Below the pieces are notes generated by a model. It searched no databases, had not been told where the DNA came from, and was given only the letters and a program-made list of their open reading frames with translations. Below, one piece after another: positions 13,824 through 22,143 of a DNA stretch of 38,208 nucleotides. The position numbers were made by a program, and so were the translations under genes. This DNA comes from UBA3210 sp963653535 (GTDB lineage Bacteria > Bacillota_I > Bacilli_A > RFN20 > CAG-449), in the NCBI GenBank assembly GCA_963653535.1, contig CAVJWU010000009.1, positions 1 through 38,208 of the forward strand, given 5' to 3'. How positions within the stretch are numbered: position 1 is the stretch's first letter; each line of letters begins with the position of its first letter.

Positions 13824-15057
13824 ATAATCTCCTCTTTATCAAATTAATTAAAGTATCGATATCATCAATTGAATTATCAATATGAATATCTTTATATTTA
13901 TTATATAAATGTTTTCTTTTTCCTTCTAAAAGTAAATATTCTTCACGCGTTTTAGTTAAAGGACGAGATGAAGAATAAATTAATTTATCAAAATCTCTTG
14001 TTAAAAGAATAACAAGGCCATTTTGTTTTAAATATCTCATATTTTCTTCTTTTAGAATCGTTCCTCCTCCAGTAGAAATAACTTTATTAAATGAAGTACC
14101 TAGTTCTTTTGATAGACGAGCTTCAACATCTCTAAAATAACTTTCTCCATCAGTATCAAAAATTGAAGTGATCGATCTATTTTCTCTTCTTTCAATTTCA
14201 GTATCCATATCAATAAATTCTTTTTTTATGTGAGAAGAAAGAATATTACCAATACGAGTTTTTCCGCTCATAGGCATACCAATAATAACGATATTTTCTT
14301 TTTTACGAAGGACATCTTGATATATTTTATCTAAAAGATTTTTATTGTATTTTTTATCTAAAAATAATTCACTCGCTTTAAGAGCTTGTCCAACTAACAT
14401 ATATAAGCCACCGTGAGAATTAATATTATAACTTTTCCCTTCTAAGACTAAATTAGTATTCAAAGGATTATAGATTACATCAATAATTCCTTCAAGATGA
14501 TTATATCCTTTAATTGAAATTAATTTTCCATCATTTTGAGGATACATTCCTACGGGAGTAGTATTAATAATTATTTGAATATCATTTTTTATTGAATTTA
14601 ATTTTTCATAACTAATTTCACCTTCTTTAGGTGATCTACTTACTACATAAATCTTTTTTGCATGTAATTTATTTAAGAGGTAATAAGCAGTATTTTTAGT
14701 TCCACCTGTCCCTAAAATCGCACATACTTTATTTTCAATTTGATAATTATAATGATGAATTAATTCTTCTAAACCAAGATAATCGGAATTATAACCATAT
14801 AGTTTACCATTTTTATTAACAATTGTATTACAAGCTCCAATTTCTTTTACTTCTGGAGAAACATAATCAAGATATTGTATAACACTAGTCTTATAAGGAA
14901 TAGTGACGTTTATCCCTAAAAAGTCCCTTCTTTTTAAAAAAGATTCAAGTTCATCTTCGTTTATAGAAACTAATTCATAATCTTTTGAATCTAAATAAGA
15001 ATGAACTACTTTAGAGAAAGAATGTTTTAAACTTTTGCCAATTAATCCATATTTCAT
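13801..15057 (-). CDS. aroE-aroK: Fused shikimate dehydrogenase and shikimate kinase
   Basis: One 418-residue frame carrying two successive-step enzymes. Residues ~1-245 are AroE: start KYGLIGKSLKHSFSK, catalytic Lys at 56 in GINVTIPYKT, Asp at 92 in GYNSDYLG, and NADP site LGTGGTKNTA near 115-124. Residues ~254-418 are AroK: Walker A GMPMSGKT at 260-267, DMD at 283-285, the STGGG motif near 328-332, and a substrate Arg in SSRPLT. Shikimate made by the first half would be phosphorylated by the second. ATG 15057 is chosen; the longer frame begins with GTG at 15066 that is part of the ribosome site AGGTGA itself. It follows aroC by one base. Confidence 0.92.
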   Translation of the reverse strand: MKYGLIGKSLKHSFSKVVHSYLDSKDYELVSINEDELESFLKRRDFLGINVTIPYKTSVIQYLDYVSPEVKEIGACNTIVNKNGKLYGYNSDYLGLEELIHHYNYQIENKVCAILGTGGTKNTAYYLLNKLHAKKIYVVSRSPKEGEISYEKLNSIKNDIQIIINTTPVGMYPQNDGKLISIKGYNHLEGIIDVIYNPLNTNLVLEGKSYNINSHGGLYMLVGQALKASELFLDKKYNKNLLDKIYQDVLRKKENIVIIGMPMSGKTRIGNILSSHIKKEFIDMDTEIERRENRSITSIFDTDGESYFRDVEARLSKELGTSFNKVISTGGGTILKEENMRYLKQNGLVILLTRDFDKLIYSSSRPLTKTREEYLLLEGKRKHLYNKYKDIHIDNSIDDIDTLINLIKRRLYAKNSHY

Positions 15058-15058
15058 A

Positions 15059-16123
15059 TTACTCACCTGCTTCTAATAATAAATCTAAGATAGTAAATGA
15101 GGTTAAAGCATTAATAACAGGTATTGCACGTCTAACTATACAAGGATCATGACGGCCTTTAATTTCTAATGTAATATTTTTTAATGGTTCATATGATACA
15201 CTTTGTTGAGTTTTATAAATAGATGGAGTAGGTTTAATGACAGTCTTAAAGTCAATAATTTCTCCATTAGTTATGCCCCCGTTAATACCTCCATTATGAT
15301 TAGTTAAAAAATGCACATTATCATCAATTAAAGTCATTTGGTCGTTCGATGAACTACCTCTTAACGAAGCAAAATTAAATCCTTCACCAAATTCAATTCC
15401 TTTTACAGCTGGAATAGAAAATATGGCATGCGATAAACTAGATTCAACAGAATCAAAGAAAGGTTCACCAATTCCGCGAGGAACATTAATAACATAAGTT
15501 TCAATAATACCTCCTACTGAATCAAGTTCATCTTTCGCAAGAGAAATTTCATCTTTCATTAAACCAATTTTATTTTGATCTAAAACTGGGAATATCTTTG
15601 TATCTAAAGAAAGTAATTCATGAATATCTTTGTAAGATGAATTATCTTCAACATTGTGAATCTTTTTAATACGTGAAACAACATAGATATTTTTTGAAAG
15701 TAGATAAGATTTAATAATCGCTCCAATAACGACTATCGGCGCGGTTAATCTACCAGAAAAATGACCTCCTCCGCGAGGATCATTAAAACCTTTATATTTG
15801 ATGTAACCAGTGTAATCAGCATGTCCTGGTCTAAAGACTTTTTCATAATCAGAAGAATTTTGTTTTGTATTTGGAATAATAACCGTTAAAGCAGTTCCAG
15901 TTGTAAAACCATTATAAACACCAGAAATGATTTTATAATTATCTTCTTCACGACGAGAGGTAGATAAAGTATCATTAGCTTTTCTTTTTTCTAATTCTTG
16001 TTCAATTATTTCTTCATCAATTTTAATTCCTGGAGGTAAAGATGAAATAGTCGCACCAATATATTCACCATGGCTTTCACCAAAAATCATCAGTTTTAAT
16101 TTATTTCCTAAACAATCTGACAT
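15059..16123 (-). CDS. aroC: Chorismate synthase
   Basis: A 354-residue FMN-dependent lyase making chorismate from EPSP. The family hallmarks are all present: GESHGEYIGATI near 15-26, RRKANDTLSTSRREED, FRPGHADYTGYIKY, DPRGGGHFSGRLTAP, the SSSND segment and the C-terminal RHDPCIVRRAIPV. Length matches the usual 355-390. A strong AGGAGG lies eight bases before the ATG, inside the end of aroB, with which it overlaps by 23 bases. Confidence 0.95.
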   Translation of the reverse strand: MSDCLGNKLKLMIFGESHGEYIGATISSLPPGIKIDEEIIEQELEKRKANDTLSTSRREEDNYKIISGVYNGFTTGTALTVIIPNTKQNSSDYEKVFRPGHADYTGYIKYKGFNDPRGGGHFSGRLTAPIVVIGAIIKSYLLSKNIYVVSRIKKIHNVEDNSSYKDIHELLSLDTKIFPVLDQNKIGLMKDEISLAKDELDSVGGIIETYVINVPRGIGEPFFDSVESSLSHAIFSIPAVKGIEFGEGFNFASLRGSSSNDQMTLIDDNVHFLTNHNGGINGGITNGEIIDFKTVIKPTPSIYKTQQSVSYEPLKNITLEIKGRHDPCIVRRAIPVINALTSFTILDLLLEAGE

Positions 16124-17126
16124 ATTTCATACCTCCTTCTAAATATGAAGATAAATCTTCTATTTTTGTTTTTTGAATAATTCCTTTACAATCTTTTATT
16201 AAGATTAAATCAATATAATCACCATAAGTTTTTTTGTCATTTAGGATTAAAGGAATAATTTTAGTTTCATCAATATCAAAATCATATTTAACATCTAATA
16301 ATTTTAAATATGACATCATCTTTTCTTTATCGTCAACTAATAACAGCATGCCTAGTCCTACTGCTTCACCATGATATAAGGAAGAAGAAAATCCACCTAA
16401 CGCTTCAAAAGCATGACCAAAAGTATGGCCAAAATTAAGAATTTTACGAATGGAAATTTCTAATTCATCATTTTCAACAAAATATTTTTTAACCTTAATT
16501 GCTTTAATAATAATTTCTTCAAGGTTGTTATAAACATTTTCGTCAAATAAATCTAAGATACTCGAATCATAAATATAACCTGCTTTTAATGCTTCTATTA
16601 GCCCATTATTAACTTGTCTTAAAGGTAATGATTTTAATGTATCAAAATCAATTAAAACTAATTTAGGTTGATAAAATGTACCGATAATATTTTTAATTGA
16701 GCCATAATCAATCGCTGTTTTACCTCCAATAGAAGAATCAATCATTGATAACGTTGACGTAGGAACATTAATAAAATCAATTCCTCTTTTATAAGTAGAA
16801 CTAACAAGTCCAACTAAATCACCAATTACTCCTCCACCTAAAGCTATTAAAACATCTTTTCTAGAAAAATTAAATTTAATTAATTCATCGATAATCTTAA
16901 GATAATATTCAATTGATTTAGTTTCTTCTCCATGAGGAAGAATAAGTTCATGACTTAAAGAAGAAACTTTTTTAACTTCTTCAATATATGTACTTGGAAT
17001 ATTATCATCACTGACGATTAAAACTTTTTTATTTTCAAAATCATAATAAGATCCAAGAGTAGATAAAATATTTCTTCCATAAACAATTTTATAGGAAGAA
17101 GCATGCGTTTTTATAGTTTCAAACAT
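16101..17126 (-). CDS. aroB: 3-dehydroquinate synthase
   Basis: A 341-residue NAD- and metal-dependent enzyme converting DAHP to 3-dehydroquinate; first gene of the operon. The nucleotide-binding GGGVIGDLVGLVSSTYKRGI, the PTSTLSMIDSSIGGKTAID segment, and the metal ligands (Glu in NGLIEALKAG, His in NFGHTFGHAFE, His in YHGEAVGLGM) are all visible. The longer frame would start at 17162, but that ATG lies inside a good extended -10 box (TGATACAAT). The ATG at 17126 follows GAAGGTGA at a short spacing, so it is chosen. Confidence 0.93.
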   Translation of the reverse strand: MFETIKTHASSYKIVYGRNILSTLGSYYDFENKKVLIVSDDNIPSTYIEEVKKVSSLSHELILPHGEETKSIEYYLKIIDELIKFNFSRKDVLIALGGGVIGDLVGLVSSTYKRGIDFINVPTSTLSMIDSSIGGKTAIDYGSIKNIIGTFYQPKLVLIDFDTLKSLPLRQVNNGLIEALKAGYIYDSSILDLFDENVYNNLEEIIIKAIKVKKYFVENDELEISIRKILNFGHTFGHAFEALGGFSSSLYHGEAVGLGMLLLVDDKEKMMSYLKLLDVKYDFDIDETKIIPLILNDKKTYGDYIDLILIKDCKGIIQKTKIEDLSSYLEGGMKYVRLFRK

Positions 17127-17152
17127 AGTATCACCTTCAAATAATATAAAAT

Positions 17153-17161
17153 ATTGTATCA
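17153..17161 (-). promoter_or_regulatory. Extended -10 promoter of the aro operon
   Basis: On the minus strand TGATACAAT fits the extended -10 pattern TGnTATAAT with one mismatch; the region 17 bases further up is AT-rich with no clear -35, as usual for this class. A start near 17146 would leave a ~20-base leader with the ribosome site. The facing nfo promoter lies 20 bases away. Confidence 0.5.
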
Positions 17162-17180
17162 TAAAACACCTTAATTATTA

Positions 17181-17186
17181 TATAAT
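17181..17186 (+). promoter_or_regulatory. -10 box of nfo promoter
   Basis: A perfect TATAAT inside an AT-only palindrome (CTTAATTA ... TAATTAAG, about 17170-17194). No good -35 can be seen, so the assignment rests on position, 40 bases before the start codon. Confidence 0.4.
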
Positions 17187-17225
17187 TAATTAAGTTTTCT
17201 TAGTAATAAGATAAGTGAGGTACTT

Positions 17226-18062
17226 ATGTTTAAAATTGGATGTCATGTTTCTTCTTCAAAAGGATATAAACAAATGTTATTAGATACTTCCTTCGTTGGA
17301 GGTAATGTTTTTCAATGGTTTACAAGAAATCCTCGAGGTTGTCAAAAAAAAGAAATCGATCAAAAAGATTTTGAAGCATTTCTTTCTTTAGCAAAAGAAC
17401 TAAATTATGGTCCTTTTTTAGCTCATGCACCATATACTTTAAATTGTTGTTCATCTAAAGAAGAAATAAGAAGCTTTGCAAAAGAAGTTTTTAAAGATGA
17501 TTTAAAAATATTAGAAAATATTCCTTCTAGCATGTATAATTTTCATCCTGGAAGTCATGTTTCTCAAGGTGTAGATGTCGGAATTAAATATATTATCGAG
17601 ACTTTAAATGAAGTTCTTAGTGAAGATCAACACACTTTAGTTTTATTAGAAACAATGGCAGGTAAAGGTAGCGAAATTGGTTCTTCTTTTGAAGAAATTA
17701 GAACAATAATAGATGGCGTTAAATTAAAAGATCATCTCGGCGTAACATTAGACACTTGTCACGTCTATGATGCAGGTTATGATATCGTTAATAATTTAGA
17801 TGGCGTGCTTAAAGAATTCGATGAAATAATTGGATTAAAATATTTAAAAGCAATTCATTTGAATAATTCAAAAAATCCTTTTGCTTCGCATAAAGATCGT
17901 CATGAATGTATTCTTAAAGGAACAATGCCAATAGAAGCAATTACTAATATCATTAACCATCCATTACTAAAAGACTTACCATTCTATTTGGAAACACCAA
18001 ATGAATTAGAAGGCTATAAAGAAGAAATCACTTTATTAAAAAGTTTAAGAAAGGTCGATTAA
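17226..18062 (+). CDS. nfo: Endonuclease IV (apurinic/apyrimidinic)
   Basis: A 278-residue DNA repair enzyme cutting 5' of abasic sites and clearing blocked 3' ends. All nine ligands of the three-zinc centre can be placed by comparison with E. coli Nfo: H67, H107, E142, D176, H179, H211, D224, H226 and E256. The family signature LDTCHVYDAGYD spans 175-186. The TIM barrel is full length. GTGAGG five bases upstream supports the ATG. It heads a four-gene plus-strand unit; rsmE follows after one base. Confidence 0.95.
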   Translation: MFKIGCHVSSSKGYKQMLLDTSFVGGNVFQWFTRNPRGCQKKEIDQKDFEAFLSLAKELNYGPFLAHAPYTLNCCSSKEEIRSFAKEVFKDDLKILENIPSSMYNFHPGSHVSQGVDVGIKYIIETLNEVLSEDQHTLVLLETMAGKGSEIGSSFEEIRTIIDGVKLKDHLGVTLDTCHVYDAGYDIVNNLDGVLKEFDEIIGLKYLKAIHLNNSKNPFASHKDRHECILKGTMPIEAITNIINHPLLKDLPFYLETPNELEGYKEEITLLKSLRKVD

Positions 18063-18063
18063 T

Positions 18064-18780
18064 ATGCAAAGATATTTTGTTTCCGAAATTAAAAATGATA
18101 TTGTTTATCTTGATAAAGATCAACTCCACCATATTAAAAACGTCATGCGTATGAAAGAAAATGACGAAATTACCTGCGTATATAACGCAAAAGTATATTT
18201 ATGTTTCGTCGCGAATACTTCACCTTTTGAAATAAAAGTAAAAGAAGAACTAAATGAAAACCATGAATTAAAAAATAAAATTACTTTGATGTATTGTTTA
18301 CCTAAAGGAGAAAAATTAGACCTCGTCATTCAAAAAGCAACTGAACTAGGAGTTAGTGAAATTATTTTAGTACAATCTTCTCGTTGTATTGCAAAAATCA
18401 GTCAAGATAACAAAGAAAAAAAGCTTCTTCGCTTTAATAAAATCGCTCTTGAAGCAAGTGAACAATCAAAAAGAAATATTGTCCCAGTGATTAAAGACGT
18501 GATAAATTACAAAGATATTGATAAATACCATTTCGATCATCAATTTATCGCTTATGAAAATGAAGGAGAAATATCTTTTTTAGATCACATTAGTAAGATT
18601 AAAGAAAATGAAACAGTCTCTATTCTCATCGGTTCAGAAGGAGGATTTTCTTTAGAAGAAGTTGAATATGCAAAGAAAAATAAGTATACTTCTATATCGC
18701 TAGGAAAAAGAATACTTCGTAGTGAAACAGCAGTATTTTATTCTCTTAGCGCTCTAGCGTTAATATTAGAAAAGGATTAA
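18064..18780 (+). CDS. rsmE: 16S rRNA m3U1498 methyltransferase
   Basis: A 238-residue SPOUT-fold methyltransferase for N3 of U1498 in 16S rRNA. It opens with the PUA-like domain (MQRYFV, HHIKNVMRM). The C-terminal knot domain has LPKGEKLDLVIQKATELGV, IALEASEQSKR, the SAM loop IGSEGGFS near 199-206, and LGKRILRSETA. Length equals the family norm. It lies one base after nfo and three before the next gene, so it is operonic. Confidence 0.94.
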   Translation: MQRYFVSEIKNDIVYLDKDQLHHIKNVMRMKENDEITCVYNAKVYLCFVANTSPFEIKVKEELNENHELKNKITLMYCLPKGEKLDLVIQKATELGVSEIILVQSSRCIAKISQDNKEKKLLRFNKIALEASEQSKRNIVPVIKDVINYKDIDKYHFDHQFIAYENEGEISFLDHISKIKENETVSILIGSEGGFSLEEVEYAKKNKYTSISLGKRILRSETAVFYSLSALALILEKD

Positions 18781-18782
18781 TT

Positions 18783-19616
18783 ATGAAATTATTTTATTAT
18801 TTAAACAAAAATAAAAGAAATTACCCTTCTCGAAGTGGGGAATATCATTTTTTTGTGGAAAATAATAAATTAATTAGTAAAATCATTTCTAAATACAAGA
18901 TTTCAATTAGTGAAACAAACCCATTTAAATTAATTGAAGCAAACGTTTTAATTCGTGGCATGCAAAATAAAAAAATTTTTGAAAGTGGCTTAGAGAAATA
19001 TCTTATCGAAGCTAATAATTTGCCTCAAAAAGAAAAAGATCAATATATTAAAGAACATATTTGGAAAGACTTAGATGAAGTTAATGCACCTTATTTTATG
19101 GTTAATAAAGTAAGAATCTATATCCCATTTTATTCTATAGGTTTAAATCTAATTTATAACGATGAATGCTCAAAACTCGATTCTTATCCTTATGATGAAT
19201 TAAAAACAAAGCCATTATCAACTTGTATTGATTGTTTTGATGTATATAACTTCTCTTTATTCCAAAGTCCATTCACTTCTTTAATCAAAATAAAAGAAGA
19301 TGCCACTACATGTGCTTATTTTCATACTGACTTTGAAACTATTTTTATTATTAATAATCAAGGTCGACTTGATGTCTCTATCCCATTATTTGATAAATAT
19401 ATTAAAAATCCTAATAAGGAAAATCTCATAAAAAGAGTTGAAAACGTTGTCGAAAGTTATTACAGCAATAATCGTAATAAATTTTTACGTTCGTTATTAG
19501 ACAATGAATTCATTTCGCGTAAATTATATAAGAAATGTTCACGTAAGATCAATTTAAGATCACTTAGAAAATTTTATAAAGTAGATAAAGGAAAATCACC
19601 AGATGAAATATTATAA
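18783..19616 (+). CDS. Unrecognised protein between rsmE and mtaB
   Basis: A 277-residue protein with no family I recognise. It has no signal peptide and no membrane helix. The middle (about 150-215) is aromatic-rich, with YNFSLFQSPFTSLIKI and YFHTDFETIFIINNQGRLDV, suggesting a beta-sheet core. Seven cysteines are scattered without a CxxC knuckle apart from CIDC near 148-151. The last ~50 residues are strongly basic (KFLRSLLDNEFISRKLYKK and RSLRKFYK), which would suit RNA or ribosome contact. Its end overlaps the mtaB start by 14 bases, so translation of the two is probably coupled. The location among RNA-modification genes hints at RNA-related work, but this is inference only. Confidence 0.7.
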   Translation: MKLFYYLNKNKRNYPSRSGEYHFFVENNKLISKIISKYKISISETNPFKLIEANVLIRGMQNKKIFESGLEKYLIEANNLPQKEKDQYIKEHIWKDLDEVNAPYFMVNKVRIYIPFYSIGLNLIYNDECSKLDSYPYDELKTKPLSTCIDCFDVYNFSLFQSPFTSLIKIKEDATTCAYFHTDFETIFIINNQGRLDVSIPLFDKYIKNPNKENLIKRVENVVESYYSNNRNKFLRSLLDNEFISRKLYKKCSRKINLRSLRKFYKVDKGKSPDEIL

Positions 19617-20874
19617 AACTCTCTCCCTCGGTTGTAAGGTTAATACTTACGAAACTGAAGCTATTAAAGAATTATTAAATAAACAAGGTTACACTGAATC
19701 AATCGATGATAAGTGTGATATTTTTGTCATTAACACCTGCGCAGTTACTCAAGTAGGTGAACAAAAATCACGTCAAATGATTAGAAAAGCTATCGCTTCT
19801 TATCCAGAAGCTAAAATCGCTGTCATGGGATGTTATTCTCAACTTCACCCAGAAATTGTCTCTAAAATTGATGGAGTAGATGTAGTAGTTGGAACTACTA
19901 ACCGCGAAAAATTAGTTGATTATATTATCGACAATTGTACTTCTAATGAACAAATTGTCGCTTATACAAAGGACAACCGAAAAGAAGCTTATGAATGCTT
20001 AAAAATCACTTCTTATTCAGAAAACACTCGTGCTTTTGTTAAAATCCAAGATGGATGTAATAATTTCTGTTCATATTGCATTATTCCTTATACTAGAGGA
20101 AATACTAGATCTCGACCAAAAGAAGAAATATTTGATGAAATTAAGCATCTTGCTGACAATGGTTTTTTAGAAATCGTTCTAACTGGCATTGATACTGCTT
20201 CATACGGAGAAGACCATAGAGAAGACAATTATTTCTTTAACGATTTATTAAAAGATATCTTAATAAAAGAACCACGTATTAAAAGAATTAGAATTTCATC
20301 AATGGAAGAATCTGAACTTAATGATGAATTTATCTCGATTATTAAAAATAACGAAAGAATCGCTCAACACTTACATATTCCACTTCAATCAGGAAGTGAC
20401 GGAGTATTAAAAAGAATGCATCGTAAATATAATAAAGAACAATTCTTAAATACGATAAAAAGAATTAGATCTGCTTGTCCTAATATTGCGTTAGCATGTG
20501 ACGTAATCGTCGGGTTCCCAGGAGAAACTGATGAAGAATTTAATGAATGTAAAAACTTCATTAAAGAATGTGGATTTAATTATCTTCATGTCTTCCCTTA
20601 TTCAATTAGACCTGGTACATTAGCTGCGAAAATGGATAACCAAATCGATCCAAAAATCAAAAAACAAAGAGTTCATGAATTAATTGAATTAGGTAACGAA
20701 CTAAAAGAAGAATACGAAAGTAAATTCATCGGTCAAGAATTAGATGTTATCTTTGAAACATATAATCCTAAGACAAAAAAATACCAAGGTCACTCTTCTA
20801 ATTATATTGAAATATCTATTCCATCAGAAGAAAATCTCTTAGGACAATATAAAACAGTTATTTATAATAAATAA
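19603..20874 (+). CDS. mtaB: tRNA t6A37 methylthiotransferase MtaB
   Basis: A 423-residue radical-SAM enzyme adding a methylthio group to t6A at position 37 of tRNAs that read ANN codons. The N-terminal UPF0004 domain has its three cluster cysteines at 11, 46 and 77. The radical-SAM CxxxCxxC is at 152, 156 and 159 (DGCNNFCSYC). A TRAM domain forms the last ~60 residues. The start SLGCKVNTYETEA and the 423-residue length match MtaB (YqeV) rather than MiaB or RimO. It begins inside the preceding unknown gene and is the last gene of the nfo unit; no strong terminator was seen before the rpmF promoter. Confidence 0.92.
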   Translation: MKYYKTLSLGCKVNTYETEAIKELLNKQGYTESIDDKCDIFVINTCAVTQVGEQKSRQMIRKAIASYPEAKIAVMGCYSQLHPEIVSKIDGVDVVVGTTNREKLVDYIIDNCTSNEQIVAYTKDNRKEAYECLKITSYSENTRAFVKIQDGCNNFCSYCIIPYTRGNTRSRPKEEIFDEIKHLADNGFLEIVLTGIDTASYGEDHREDNYFFNDLLKDILIKEPRIKRIRISSMEESELNDEFISIIKNNERIAQHLHIPLQSGSDGVLKRMHRKYNKEQFLNTIKRIRSACPNIALACDVIVGFPGETDEEFNECKNFIKECGFNYLHVFPYSIRPGTLAAKMDNQIDPKIKKQRVHELIELGNELKEEYESKFIGQELDVIFETYNPKTKKYQGHSSNYIEISIPSEENLLGQYKTVIYNK

Positions 20875-20927
20875 TATATTTATTAAGTCTTAATTTTCTT
20901 AAAAATTCATAAAATTAAAAATTATTG

Positions 20928-20956
20928 TTGACACCTCCCTTATTATTGAGTAGAAT
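20928..20956 (+). promoter_or_regulatory. Strong promoter of rpmF
   Basis: A perfect TTGACA (20928-20933) and TAGAAT (20951-20956) with 17-base spacing. The start would lie near 20963, giving a ~40-base leader with AGGAGGTG. TTGACAC at the -35 recurs inverted as GTGTCAA at 20964-20970, straddling the start site. Confidence 0.8.
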
Positions 20957-21001
20957 AAAGGACGTGTCAATTATTAGGGATGACCTAGGAGGTGTGTAAG
21001 T

Positions 21002-21184
21002 ATGGCAGTTCCAGCAAGAAGAACATCAAAGACAGCAAAAAGAATGCGTAGAGCAAATTTTAACTTAAAAATCACTGGTTTAGTTAAATGCGCTAATTGT
21101 GGTGCAACAATCGTTTCACACCGCGTTTGCCCATCATGTGGTTACTACGATGGTAAGCAAGTTGTCGAATCAAAAAAAGATTAA
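21002..21184 (+). CDS. rpmF: Ribosomal protein bL32
   Basis: A 60-residue protein of the large ribosomal subunit. The start MAVPARRTSKTAKRMRRAN is the classic L32 N-terminus, and the zinc ribbon has two pairs, CANC and CPSC, so this is the zinc-binding (C+) form. An AGGAGGTG site precedes the ATG. It has its own strong promoter and terminator; the usual partner yceD is not beside it. Confidence 0.97.
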   Translation: MAVPARRTSKTAKRMRRANFNLKITGLVKCANCGATIVSHRVCPSCGYYDGKQVVESKKD

Positions 21185-21196
21185 TTAACGAATGTT

Positions 21197-21219
21197 AGAC
21201 TCGTAATGAGTCTTTTTTT
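21197..21219 (+). terminator. Intrinsic terminator of rpmF
   Basis: AGACTC-GTAAT-GAGTCT, a 6-bp stem followed by a run of seven T. Confidence 0.9.
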
Positions 21220-21239
21220 ATGCCAAAAATAAGTATAAA

Positions 21240-21268
21240 TTGACTACTTTACTTAAATAGTATAGACT
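21240..21268 (+). promoter_or_regulatory. Promoter of deoC
   Basis: TTGACT (21240-21245) and TAGACT (21263-21268) with 17-base spacing; TATAGA two bases earlier is an alternative -10. The gene starts 22 bases downstream after AAGGAG. Confidence 0.55.
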
Positions 21269-21290
21269 AATAGACAAGGAGATTTTTAAA

Positions 21291-21941
21291 ATGGAATATT
21301 CAAAATATATTGATCACACTCTATTAAAAGCAGATGCAACTGATGAAGGTATCGTAAAATTATGTCAAGAAGCTAAAATTTATAATTTCGCTTCTGTATG
21401 TATTAACCCAAGTTACATTCCTCTTTGCAAAAAAGAACTAGAAGGAACAGATGTAAAAGTTTGTACTGTCATCGGTTTCCCTTTAGGTGCGACAAGTACT
21501 TTTAGTAAAGTTCAAGAAACTAAACAAGCAATTAAAGATGGCGCAGATGAAGTTGATATGGTCATTAACATTTCAAGATTAAAAGCAAATGATGATGAAT
21601 ACGTATTAAACGAAATAAGAGCGATTCGCCGTGCTTCTAAAGGTCATGTTTTAAAAGTTATTATTGAAACTTGTTTATTAACTGATGAAGAAAAAGTAAG
21701 AGCTTGTAAATTATCTAAAAAAGCAAAAGCAGACTTTGTTAAAACTTCTACTGGTTTCTCAACTGGAGGAGCGACAGTTAAAGATGTTAAATTAATGAGA
21801 AAAGCAGTTGGAAAAGTTATGGGTGTTAAAGCTTCCGGCGGCGTTCATAATAAAGAAGAATTCCTTGCAATGATTGAAGCAGGAGCAACTAGAATCGGTG
21901 CTTCAAGTGGCGTTGCAATTATGAAAGGTTTAGAAGACTAA
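21291..21941 (+). CDS. deoC: Deoxyribose-phosphate aldolase
   Basis: A 216-residue class I aldolase splitting 2-deoxyribose-5-phosphate into glyceraldehyde-3-phosphate and acetaldehyde, for using deoxynucleosides. The Schiff-base lysine is K151 in FVKTSTGFSTGG; D89 (DEVDMVIN) and K180 (GVKASGGV) complete the active site. The start YIDHTLLKADAT is typical. It stands alone, without the other deo genes, ahead of the LacI-family regulator. Confidence 0.96.
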   Translation: MEYSKYIDHTLLKADATDEGIVKLCQEAKIYNFASVCINPSYIPLCKKELEGTDVKVCTVIGFPLGATSTFSKVQETKQAIKDGADEVDMVINISRLKANDDEYVLNEIRAIRRASKGHVLKVIIETCLLTDEEKVRACKLSKKAKADFVKTSTGFSTGGATVKDVKLMRKAVGKVMGVKASGGVHNKEEFLAMIEAGATRIGASSGVAIMKGLED

Positions 21942-21956
21942 TTTTTCAAAAATATA

Positions 21957-21990
21957 GGTTATATTCACATATGGTGAAATAACCTTTTTT
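21957..21990 (+). terminator. Intrinsic terminator of deoC
   Basis: GGTTAT and TTCAC pair with GTGAA and ATAACC around a five-base loop, with one bulged A, followed by six T. Confidence 0.85.
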
Positions 21991-21997
21991 ATTGCTT

Positions 21998-22009
21998 TGA
22001 AAATTTTCA
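21998..22009. promoter_or_regulatory. Candidate upstream operator palindrome
   Basis: TGAAAATTTTCA is a perfect 12-base palindrome about 110 bases upstream of the palindrome in the promoter of the LacI-family gene, and shares its GAAAAT half-site. It lies just past the deoC terminator. Confidence 0.4.
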
Positions 22010-22109
22010 TGATATTAATTTCGTTATTTTTTTATTAAAATGGCCATATTTTAATAAGAAATAGCATAAAATCATCCTTTTTCGTTCTTTTTGAACTTGA
22101 TAAGATTTA

Positions 22110-22138
22110 TTGACTATGAAAATATTTTCATATATAAT
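22110..22138 (+). promoter_or_regulatory. Promoter of the LacI-family gene with built-in operator
   Basis: TTGACT (22110-22115) and a perfect TATAAT (22133-22138) with 17-base spacing. The spacer is almost filled by the perfect 16-base palindrome ATGAAAATATTTTCAT (22116-22131). A repressor bound there would exclude RNA polymerase, so autoregulation is likely. Confidence 0.75.
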
Positions 22139-22143
22139 GTAAA

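Noticed and set aside
17127..17162. Longer aroB start at 17162
   Set aside because: This ATG lies within the extended -10 box of the operon promoter and has no ribosome site; the ATG at 17126 has one.
18120..18329. 69-codon minus-strand frame inside rsmE
   Set aside because: Antisense to a conserved RsmE region; composition typical of a shadow.
20934..20998. CACCTCC near the rpmF promoter complementary to its ribosome site GGAGGTG
   Set aside because: CACCTCC lies between the -35 and -10 boxes, upstream of the expected transcript, so it cannot hide the ribosome site in the mRNA.
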